DNA of 42,210 nt from Planctomycetota bacterium. Lineage in GTDB: Bacteria > Planctomycetota > J058. Under the pieces are notes generated by a model, which had not been told where the DNA came from, ran no database searches, and saw only the letters and a program-made list of their open reading frames with translations. Where the stretch lies: positions 1 through 42,210 of the forward strand of contig JAGQRJ010000659.1 in the NCBI GenBank assembly GCA_020425635.1. The letters run 5' to 3'. The position numbers and the translations under genes are program-made. Shown piece after piece: positions 1-7,164 of the stretch (position 1 is its first letter; each line of letters starts with the position of its first letter).

Positions 1-10
1 CAGGAAGCAA

Positions 11-61
11 AACCAACGCAGACAGGGCGCGGCAGTTTGGCCGCGCCCTGTGGCGTTGGTT
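11..61 (-). terminator. Compound hairpin terminator, distal copy
   Basis: Two nested perfect stems are visible: AACCAACGC (11-19) pairs with 53-61, and an 11-bp GC-rich stem (23-33 with 40-50) closes the loop AGTTTG. Read on the minus strand the hairpin is followed by TTGCTTCC. It lies downstream of the minus-strand gene ending at 217. It could instead serve a plus-strand gene left of the window. Confidence 0.6.
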
Positions 62-65
62 CTCT

Positions 66-118
66 CGCCCTCGCAGCGAAGCTGCTCGGGCTCACCCCCA
101 ACGGGCCGCGGGCGCAGG
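66..118. repeat. Dispersed intergenic repeat, copy A
   Basis: This stretch aligns by eye with 34251-34302 in 45 of 53 columns, with one single-base gap. Shared blocks are GCTCACCCC and GGGCGCAGG-like ends. It lies between two terminator hairpins here, and in copy B it lies directly after a hairpin. The two sites are 34 kb apart in non-coding DNA, so this looks like a genomic repeat family and not a coding relic. Confidence 0.55.
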
Positions 119-150
119 CTTCGAGGGGGATCGGGGCGGGACGCAGGAAG

Positions 151-202
151 CAACCAAAGCAGACAGGGCGGGGCTTTTGGCCGCGCCCTGTGGCGTTGGT
201 TG
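151..202 (-). terminator. Compound hairpin terminator, proximal copy
   Basis: This is a second version of the hairpin at 11-61. The outer stem is CAACCAA (151-157) with TTGGTTG (196-202), and the inner stem is CAGGGCG (164-170) with CGCCCTG (184-190). Both hairpins are preceded by the same CAGGAAGCAA, so a unit of about 58 bp has been duplicated. It starts 15 bp past the stop of the minus-strand gene at 217. Confidence 0.6.
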
Positions 203-216
203 GGTCTAGCCGAGGC

Positions 217-1152
217 TCAGAACCAGCGGGCCTTGCCCGAGGTCTGGGGCTGGGGCGCGGCCTTGGTGCTGGGGCGGGGCTCGGGGCGGTTCTGGGGCGC
301 GCCCTCCATGGTCTCCTCGATCCCCTCACCGATCGTCCAGGCGTTCATCCAGCGCTTGCTGGTCTGGGTCCAGCCGAGCTTGCTGAGGCGCTGAATGAAG
401 TCGGGCATGTGCGCGGCGCCGTAGAAGATCGCGATCGTGCCGTCCTTCTGCTTCTGCAGCTGGTCAGCGAGGACGCCCATGACGACCTTGTTGCGGTCCT
501 CGAGGATCACCTTCCCGAACTTGCCCTCCATCATTTTGGCCTGCTGGGGGTTGTCTCCGCCGAGCTGACGCGCGAACTGCATCTTGAGCATGTCGCGCAT
601 CTTGGGGTTGTTCTTGGTCAGCTGCTTCCCGAGCTGCATGAACATCTTCATCATGGGGGCCATGGCCTTCATTTGGTCCTCGCCCATGATCCCGCCCAGG
701 GGGTTCATGCTCTGGCCGCCGAGGGCCTCCATGAGCTGGTCGGTGTTCATGTCCGCGTGGACCATGTTGCCGCCCTGCTTGTAGTCGATCCCCTCCTTCT
801 GGAAGGTCAGGCCGAGCATCTCGCCCATGGCGCCCTGCATTTCGCCGATCCCCTTGAGGCTCTCGTCGGGCTCGAGCTGCTTCTTGCCCGGGGCCACGCC
901 CTCGAACAGCACCGTGGTGTAGCCGTCGAGGTCGACTTGCACGCGGTCGAAGTAGCTCTTGTCGGCAATGTGCACGACGCCGTAGAGGACGAGCTCCACG
1001 CCGGTCTCGGGGTGGGTGTAGGTGCTGACGGCGCACTGCAGCGCAGCGTTGTTGCCCTGGCCTTGCTGGAAGCGAACGTGCGCGTCGGCGTCCTGGCCGA
1101 ACGCGGCGCCGGTGAGCAGGATCGCGAGGGTGAGAAGGGAAAGGCGGTTCAT
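217..1152 (-). CDS. Secreted TraB/GumN (TIKI-like) family protein
   Basis: A 311-residue exported protein. Residues 1-19 are a typical signal peptide ending AAFG before Gln20. The mature part has the layout of the TraB/TIKI family: a GVVHIADKSYF block near the start (Gly-x-x-His), a VLFEGV segment with the conserved Glu, and GAAHMPDF near the C-terminus (second Gly-x-x-His). Family members are metal-dependent peptidases or hydrolases acting outside the cytoplasm; the substrate here is unknown. The middle third (about residues 100-210) is rich in Met and Gln and is probably helical. The ATG at 1152 has GGAGGAACC directly upstream. The gene stands alone, divergent from the kinase genes and followed by two terminator hairpins. 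The family call rests on motifs only. Confidence 0.8.
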   Translation of the reverse strand: MNRLSLLTLAILLTGAAFGQDADAHVRFQQGQGNNAALQCAVSTYTHPETGVELVLYGVVHIADKSYFDRVQVDLDGYTTVLFEGVAPGKKQLEPDESLKGIGEMQGAMGEMLGLTFQKEGIDYKQGGNMVHADMNTDQLMEALGGQSMNPLGGIMGEDQMKAMAPMMKMFMQLGKQLTKNNPKMRDMLKMQFARQLGGDNPQQAKMMEGKFGKVILEDRNKVVMGVLADQLQKQKDGTIAIFYGAAHMPDFIQRLSKLGWTQTSKRWMNAWTIGEGIEETMEGAPQNRPEPRPSTKAAPQPQTSGKARWF

Positions 1153-1475
1153 GGTTCCTCCCAGGGAGACGTGGGTTCCATTGCTGTGGGGTGTGGGTCG
1201 AGCGTGGCCGCTGTGGCGATTGCCAACTCACCCCCTGTTACGGGGGCTCTCCGGCGCTGTTGGACCCGACTTCGCGGGGGGTTAAGAGTCTTTCTAAAAA
1301 CGACTTGCGAAGAAGATGCCCAGGCGTCGAGCGAGAATTCTCCCGAAACCGGTCGTTCCAGTCCGAAGGTGGGCACGCGCCTTTGGCGGCGGGCCAGTCC
1401 TCGGCTCTGGTGTTATGGTTGAACGACGCGACGCGGACGCGCCGCGCGGTCTGGGCAGGTTGGGCGGACGGAGCT
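1153..1475. other. Divergent intergenic region, no gene seen
   Basis: This 323-bp gap separates the divergent TraB-like and kinase genes. It holds a small hairpin (CCCCC 1231-1235 with GGGGG 1242-1246) and a perfect 10-bp palindrome GAGAATTCTC at 1333-1342 that could be an operator. A kinase reading frame stays open back to 1191, but its residues there look non-natural and the preferred kinase start is 1476. I see no convincing -35/-10 pair. Confidence 0.5.
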
Positions 1476-4118
1476 TTGCCAAACGCACAGGATTACGCGT
1501 TCTCGAGCCTCGCCCAGGAGCGCGGTGTGCTCAGCACGGAGCAGCTGCGCTCGGTTCTGAGGAGCCGGCAGGCCGAGGGATCGACCGAGCCCTTGGCCCA
1601 GGACCTCCTCGAGCAAGGAGTGATCGCGCCCCGGGACGCCGCAAGCCTGCTGCGCGACCTGGCCAAGGGCAGCTTCGGCTGCGTCGACTGCAAGCGTCGC
1701 TTCAGCTACGACGAGCTGGCGACGATCCCGCGCGCTGGGTGCAGCGCGCGCTGCCCAACCCAGCTCGACATCGCCGCGGGGGGCAGCGGCGCGGCGCACC
1801 CCCGGCTCGCCAACGAGACCGAGGCCACGATCCTCGAGCGGCGCCCCGCAGGAGGCGGCCCCGCGCTCTGGCGGCAGCTCAGCGGCATGCCCAGCGGACC
1901 GATCGCCAACACGCACGTGGACTCGTCGTGGGAGACCGAGGCCACGATCCTCGAGCGCAAGCCCAAGAAGGAGGAGCGGGTCGACGAGACCGAGCGACGC
2001 AAACCGAGCCGGCGCAAGCGCAGCACCAAGGGCAAGCTCGAGGACTCCGAGGAGACGGTGCGTGACGCCACCGTGCTCCGGCTCCCGAGCGAGGAGCGCC
2101 AGCTCGGGCCCTACGAGTTGATCTCGGAGCTGGGGCGCGGCGCCAACGGTGTGATCTACCTGGCCCAGCGCCCGGGGCTCGCGCGGCGCTTCGCGGTGAA
2201 GACCCTGCTCCCGGACACCCCGCAGGACGAAGAGACGATCCAGCGCTTCCAGCTCGAAGCGGCCGCGGCGAGCAAGGTCAACGACCCCGGGATCGTGAGC
2301 GTGTTCGACGTCGGCAAGGACAGGGGCCGCTGGTACTACGCCATGGAGTATTGCCCCGGGCGGACGCTGGAGGAGCGCCTGCAAGGGGGGCCGCTCTTGA
2401 TCCGAGAGGCGGTCGAGGTCGTGCGCGCCCTCGCGCGGACCATGCACAACGCCCACCGCCAGGGCGTGATCCACCGCGACCTGAAGCCGGCGAACATCAT
2501 TCTGGAGGAGATCCGCGGGCGCCCCCGGGTGACCGACTTCGGCGTCGCGCGCGACCGGTCTCTGCTCAGCTCGTGCACGGCCGAGGGGATCGTGCTCGGC
2601 ACCCCCAATTACATGGCCCCCGAGCAGCTCCTCGGGCACCACGAGGTCGGGCCCCAATCCGACGTCTACTCGCTCGGGGTGATCCTCTACGAGTGCTTGA
2701 CCGGCCAGCGCCCCTATCGGGCGAAGTCTCCGGTGGAGCTCGCGCGGCAGTTCACCGAGAAGCTCCAGCCGCCGGCGCCCCGCTCGCTCAGGCCCGAGCT
2801 CCCCCAGCGCCTCGAAGAGGTCGCGCTGCGCGCGCTGGCCCTCGACCCCTCCCGGCGCTACCGCTCCGCTGCGGCGCTCGCGGACGACCTCGACGCGTTC
2901 CTCGGGGTCAAGAGCGTCTCGCGGGTGGTGACCTCGGGGCCCTGGCGCTGGGTCATGATCGCCCTCGGCCTGGCCCTCGGGGTTGGGCTCAGCCTCTCGC
3001 TCACGTTCCTCTGGGCGGGGGGCGGCCAGAGCGAGGTCTCGCTCGAAGAGCTCGAGAGCATGCGCAACACCTTGCTGGCCTACCGCCCGCGGCCGAGCCT
3101 GGCCGGCCTCGACGACGACCTCTACGAGCTGGAGCAGCGCGCGGGATCGGTGGAGCAAAAGCGCCGGGTGCGCGAGCTGCAGCAACTCCTCGAAGAGCGT
3201 CAGCGACTGGAAACGGTCGTGCGCAAAGCCGAGCAGGCGGAGGATTGGGCGCGCGCGTTGCGCGAAATGGCGGAGTTCGTGGTCGCTCCAGGCTCGCCGC
3301 TCGAGGCCATGCGCAAGGTCGAATACGCGCGCTTGAGCATGTTGTGGGGGGCCCCTGAGCGAGTGCTCGAATACACCGCCGGGCCGGCTCCCGCCGACCC
3401 GCGCCTGGCCCACGAGCGCTCGCTGTTGCAGGCGCTCGCGCGCTGGCTCCGCGGGGAGCGGCGCGCGGTGAACCAGGAGTTCGAGAGCCTCGGCCGCGAG
3501 GGCGAGGACCTCCCCTGCAAGGTCGCCAAGGCGCTCTACCTGCTCACGCGGGCGCACCCGGACCGCGACAGCAAGCTGATCGAGCTGACGCTCGAGCAGG
3601 CCGAGGGCCTCGGCGAGCGCGACTACGTCCCGCTCTGGGTCGCGCAGGCCTGGAGCCAGGAGCTGCAAGGGCGATACGAGGCCGCGCAGCAGTACGCGCT
3701 GCGGTCGCCGCTGCACCCGCTCCTCGCCGTGAGTCGGGCGCGCCTGTTCGGCCTGCTCCCGGGGTCGACCTTCGAGGACACCTGGGAGCTGCGCCACACG
3801 CTCGCGACCCACGCCTCCGGGCGCGAGGTCATGGCCGAGTTCGACCTGGCGCTGGCGACCCGCGGCGCGCGCCTGGACACCAGCGACCGCAACACCCTGA
3901 TCGCCAAGCTCGAGTTGATCCACAGCCAGGGCTTCAGCGACGACCAGGTCGCGCGGACCTTCCTGTGGCTGGCGCTGCTGACCCAGAACGACGTCACCGC
4001 GCGCGGGTATCTGAAGCGCGCGCAGCGCTACCCCGCGGCCCTTCAGTGGGAGCTCGACCTCCTGGCCGGGGCCGACCCGGAGCAGAGGAGCCGGCTCGAC
4101 ATGCTCCTCGCCGACTGA
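1476..4118 (+). CDS. Membrane-anchored Ser/Thr protein kinase with N-terminal zinc-ribbon module
   Basis: An 880-residue Hanks-type kinase from a TTG start (CGGAG just upstream). This start makes the N-terminus align residue for residue with the ATG-started protein at 25418. Residues 1-95 form a two-helix segment plus a four-Cys motif (C69, C72, C89, C93). The linker (about 100-205) repeats ETEATILER twice (114 and 153) with a weaker DATVLRL near 197. The kinase domain spans about 210-470 and is intact: GRGANG loop near 219, Lys242, HRD with Asp335, DFG at 354 and APE at 381. One membrane helix at about 492-513 precedes a helical, TPR-like tail of about 365 residues. The cytoplasmic kinase therefore has a probably periplasmic sensor or docking tail. 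It is followed by a hairpin and a second kinase gene. Substrates are unknown. GTG at 1410 or TTG at 1419 are alternative starts. Confidence 0.9.
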   Translation: MPNAQDYAFSSLAQERGVLSTEQLRSVLRSRQAEGSTEPLAQDLLEQGVIAPRDAASLLRDLAKGSFGCVDCKRRFSYDELATIPRAGCSARCPTQLDIAAGGSGAAHPRLANETEATILERRPAGGGPALWRQLSGMPSGPIANTHVDSSWETEATILERKPKKEERVDETERRKPSRRKRSTKGKLEDSEETVRDATVLRLPSEERQLGPYELISELGRGANGVIYLAQRPGLARRFAVKTLLPDTPQDEETIQRFQLEAAAASKVNDPGIVSVFDVGKDRGRWYYAMEYCPGRTLEERLQGGPLLIREAVEVVRALARTMHNAHRQGVIHRDLKPANIILEEIRGRPRVTDFGVARDRSLLSSCTAEGIVLGTPNYMAPEQLLGHHEVGPQSDVYSLGVILYECLTGQRPYRAKSPVELARQFTEKLQPPAPRSLRPELPQRLEEVALRALALDPSRRYRSAAALADDLDAFLGVKSVSRVVTSGPWRWVMIALGLALGVGLSLSLTFLWAGGGQSEVSLEELESMRNTLLAYRPRPSLAGLDDDLYELEQRAGSVEQKRRVRELQQLLEERQRLETVVRKAEQAEDWARALREMAEFVVAPGSPLEAMRKVEYARLSMLWGAPERVLEYTAGPAPADPRLAHERSLLQALARWLRGERRAVNQEFESLGREGEDLPCKVAKALYLLTRAHPDRDSKLIELTLEQAEGLGERDYVPLWVAQAWSQELQGRYEAAQQYALRSPLHPLLAVSRARLFGLLPGSTFEDTWELRHTLATHASGREVMAEFDLALATRGARLDTSDRNTLIAKLELIHSQGFSDDQVARTFLWLALLTQNDVTARGYLKRAQRYPAALQWELDLLAGADPEQRSRLDMLLAD
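1815..1957 (+). repeat. Duplicated linker motif inside the kinase gene
   Basis: Identical 26-base blocks begin at 1815 and 1932 (117 bp apart) and encode ETEATILER each time; the following residues are RP and KP. The identity extends to the DNA, suggesting a fairly recent or conserved duplication. A third degenerate version (DATVLRLP) follows at about 2064. Each contains a Thr followed by an aliphatic residue two or three positions later. Confidence 0.7.
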
Positions 4119-4132
4119 GCGCAGCCCGCCAC

Positions 4133-4157
4133 GGGGCCTGGACCTTGGCCAGGCCCC
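4133..4157 (+). terminator. Hairpin between the two kinase genes
   Basis: A perfect 9-bp stem (GGGGCCTGG 4133-4141 with CCAGGCCCC 4149-4157) closes a 7-base loop, 14 bases after the first kinase stop. There is no T tract. It may terminate or attenuate transcription between the two kinase genes. Confidence 0.5.
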
Positions 4158-4263
4158 TGCTCCGCCGGGGTAACCTGGGGGGGCAGGAGGCGCGGGTGCG
4201 CGAGCCCCTACGACAGAACTCGGAGACGCGGGTCGCTCACTCAGGAGGTGGGCAGGTGCACGC

Positions 4264-7164
4264 GTGAGGCAAGCCCCCACCAAGGTCGGGAGCTACTCGA
4301 TCCTGCGCGAGCTCGGGCGCGGGTCCTTCGCCGCGGTCTACCTCGCGCTGAAGGCCAACGAGACCCGCCCTGTCGCGCTGAAGCTGCTGCACAAGACCGC
4401 GAACGACAAGGAGATCCTCGCGCGCTTCGACCGCGAGGGCGAGCTCGGCTCGCGGCTCCAGCACCCCGGGATCGTGCCCGTTCTCGACAGCGGCCTCGAC
4501 CCGCGCGGGCCCTACCTCGTGCTCGAGTATCAGGAGGGCGGCTCGCTGGCGGACCGGCTTGGGCGCGGGGAGCTCTCCAGCGAAGAGGCCGCCGAGGTCA
4601 TGGTCTCGGTCGCCCGCGCCGTTCACGCGGCCCACCAGGCCGGCGTGATCCACCGCGACCTCAAGCCCGCGAACATTCTGTTCGACGGGCTCGGGAACCC
4701 GCGGGTCAGCGACTTCGGCCTGGCCCACGACCGGGAGTCCCTCGAGGCCATGACCCGCACCGGCGACGTGCTCGGGACCCCGTTCTACATGTCTCCCGAG
4801 CAGATCTCGGGCACCGGAGTGCTCGACCCGCAGACCGACGTCTACGCGCTCGGGGTGATCCTCTACGAGTGCCTCACCGGTCGGCGACCCTACACCACCC
4901 GCCGGCTCGACGAGCTGGTTCGGCTGGTCGTCGCGGGGAGCCCGGCGCCCCTCGGGCCGGGAATCTCCCCCGCGGTGCGGGGCGTCTGCCGGCGGGCCAT
5001 GTCGCCGGATCGCGACGAGCGCTTCAAGTCGGCCGAAGACATGGCCGACGCCCTCGAGCTGGCGGTGCTCCCGCCGGCGCCACCCCCAAATTACGTGCGC
5101 CGCGCGCTGATCTTGCTGCTCCTGGGAGGCCTGGGGGTCGCAGGCGCCGCGCTCGCGGTGCGCAGCCTAGGCGAGCTTGCGAGTGCGCCCGTCGACGGGC
5201 CGGCGGCGGCGGAGGTCGAGCCAGCCTGGGAGCGACTCAAGGGGCTGTGCGCAGGGAACTACCCGCTGGAGGTCGTGCGCCGGGAGCTCTCCGCCGCCAG
5301 CGCGGCCGCGGCAGACGAAGACTACGCGGGGCGGATCCGTCGCCTGCTCGCCTTCACCCTCTGGCGTCGCGGCGACCTGCGGGCCGAGGAGGCCGTGGAA
5401 GAGGGCACGAGCGTGCAGCGCTACCTGCGCGCGCGCCGGCTCGAGTGCCAAGGCGACACGATCGCTGCGAGGACGCTCTACCGCGAGCTCTCGCTCGGGC
5501 AGAGCCCGATCGCGCGGATCTCGTCCGTCGCCTACCGCCGGCTCTCGAACAGCTGGGACGCAGCGGCGGAGGCGGCGACCTACCTCGAGGCCGGAGAGGA
5601 CGGACTCCTTCGCAGTCACGTCGAGGTCGAGCGCGCGACCCTGGCGCTCATGCGCCGCGACCTCAGGGGGGCGAAGCAACGGCTCGAGGCGAGCCTCGAG
5701 CTCGAGCCCCGGGACGTCATGGTGCTCTTCTGCCTCGCCAAGTGGGGCGAGGCGAGCGAGGATCGTCTCGCGACCCTGGGCTACCTGAAGCAGGCGCTCG
5801 AGGTTTGCGCGCCGCGGGAGCCAGCCTACCTGCTCACCATGGACGCGCGGACGGCGCTCGACCTCGGCGACCGCTCGCGCGCGCTCGAGGATCTGGAGCG
5901 CGCGGAGCGCGCGGAGCCAGGCTACTGGGAGGTGCTCTTCCTGCGGGGCCGACTCGCCGCCGAGGACCAGAGCCCGCACAAGGCGGAGCAGGCCTTCCGC
6001 CGGGCCTCCGAGGCCTGCCCCGACTTCGACCTGTTCTTGGGCTGGGTGGTCGGGCTGCCCGAGGAGGCCGGGGTCCTGGCCGTGCAGGCCGCGGGCAAGA
6101 TCGAGCGGATCCCGCTCGTGCGGCGTGAGGCCTCGCTCAGGCGACGCGCCGACGCGGTCGGGGCCAAGATCGTCTACCTCGCCCTGGACGCTGCCTGCCG
6201 CGGTGAGCCCAGCGAAGCCGTGATCCGCCTCTTCGAGTTCGCGCGCCGGGACCCCGACGCGAACCAGGCGGCCCTCGCCTGGGAGGAGGCGCTGTTTTGG
6301 GTGGGGCGCGACGGCTTCGAGCAGGCGCCCGCCGCGATCGCGCGAGCGCGCGAGCTCGGCTTCGACCCCGACCGCCTGCGCTTGCTCGAGGGCAAGCTCG
6401 CCTCGCGCAAGAGCCTGCAGGCGGAGCAATACGCGGCGCTGGAGGAGGTCGCGACCTACGGGCGAAAGGACGGAGTGGCTCGCTCGATCGCCTTCTCCGA
6501 GCTCGCGGGCTACGCCGAGAACTGGGAGGCCGCGCAGCGCCACGTCGAGCGCGCGCGCGAACAGGCGCCCGACGACCCCCTGGTGTGGGAGGCCTACCTG
6601 CAGGCGACGGGCAGCGAGGACCCCAAGGCGATCGAGGCACGACTCGCCGAGGCGCTCCCGCGCTTCGGGGCGAGCTGGCTGCAGTTCCTCGAGCTCGAAG
6701 CGCAGGTGGACTTCTTCGCTGCGATCCAGGATCGCGACGACCGGGAGGGCTGGGCCCTCGCGACCCAGCGCCTCAAGCAGCGGGTGGAGGGGATCGCGCG
6801 GATCAGCGGCGGGGTGCGCGGTCTGCTCACCGGGGTCGACATGGTCCTGCTCCGCCCTAGCCGCGACCGTCGCGAGCTGGCCGTGGCCTGGCTCGAGGAG
6901 GCCGCGCGCCGCGCGCTGCCCCACCAGCGTCACGAGATCTTGCTGACGCAAGGCTACGTCGAGCTCACCCGCCCCAAGGAGGAGCTCGACCCCGAGCGCG
7001 TGCTCGACCTCTGGCGCCAGGCCAGAGCGGTGGAGCCGAAGAGCAAGCTCAAGGGGAACTGGTACCAGATCTTCGACCAGCGGATCGGCGCGGAGCGCCT
7101 GGCCGAGTTCGGCGAGGAGTTCCTGCCCGACCCCGAGGATCGGGAGCTCAAGCCCCCGAAGTAG
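4264..7164 (+). CDS. Membrane-anchored Ser/Thr protein kinase with long helical-repeat tail
   Basis: A 966-residue kinase starting at GTG 4264; an AGGAGG at 4243-4248 lies somewhat far upstream (15 nt), but the kinase fold begins right after the start. The domain covers about 10-270 and has every key residue: GRGSFA loop (18-23), Lys40, HRD with Asp132, DFG at 150-152 and SPE at 177-179. A hydrophobic helix at about 280-301 would place the remaining 660 residues across the membrane. That tail is an Ala/Leu/Glu/Arg-rich series of helix pairs resembling TPR or Sel1-like solenoids, suited to binding proteins. It lacks the N-terminal zinc module and ETEATILER linker of its neighbour, so the two are not simple duplicates. 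Its last 17 bp overlap the convergent helicase gene. Substrate and ligand are unknown. Confidence 0.9.
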   Translation: MRQAPTKVGSYSILRELGRGSFAAVYLALKANETRPVALKLLHKTANDKEILARFDREGELGSRLQHPGIVPVLDSGLDPRGPYLVLEYQEGGSLADRLGRGELSSEEAAEVMVSVARAVHAAHQAGVIHRDLKPANILFDGLGNPRVSDFGLAHDRESLEAMTRTGDVLGTPFYMSPEQISGTGVLDPQTDVYALGVILYECLTGRRPYTTRRLDELVRLVVAGSPAPLGPGISPAVRGVCRRAMSPDRDERFKSAEDMADALELAVLPPAPPPNYVRRALILLLLGGLGVAGAALAVRSLGELASAPVDGPAAAEVEPAWERLKGLCAGNYPLEVVRRELSAASAAAADEDYAGRIRRLLAFTLWRRGDLRAEEAVEEGTSVQRYLRARRLECQGDTIAARTLYRELSLGQSPIARISSVAYRRLSNSWDAAAEAATYLEAGEDGLLRSHVEVERATLALMRRDLRGAKQRLEASLELEPRDVMVLFCLAKWGEASEDRLATLGYLKQALEVCAPREPAYLLTMDARTALDLGDRSRALEDLERAERAEPGYWEVLFLRGRLAAEDQSPHKAEQAFRRASEACPDFDLFLGWVVGLPEEAGVLAVQAAGKIERIPLVRREASLRRRADAVGAKIVYLALDAACRGEPSEAVIRLFEFARRDPDANQAALAWEEALFWVGRDGFEQAPAAIARARELGFDPDRLRLLEGKLASRKSLQAEQYAALEEVATYGRKDGVARSIAFSELAGYAENWEAAQRHVERAREQAPDDPLVWEAYLQATGSEDPKAIEARLAEALPRFGASWLQFLELEAQVDFFAAIQDRDDREGWALATQRLKQRVEGIARISGGVRGLLTGVDMVLLRPSRDRRELAVAWLEEAARRALPHQRHEILLTQGYVELTRPKEELDPERVLDLWRQARAVEPKSKLKGNWYQIFDQRIGAERLAEFGEEFLPDPEDRELKPPK

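Noticed and set aside
1413-4283. A 956-codon open frame antisense to the first kinase
   Set aside because: It is a shadow of the G/C-biased third positions of the kinase gene; its product is Leu/Arg/Gly/Ala-rich with no domain, and the kinase on the other strand is unmistakable.
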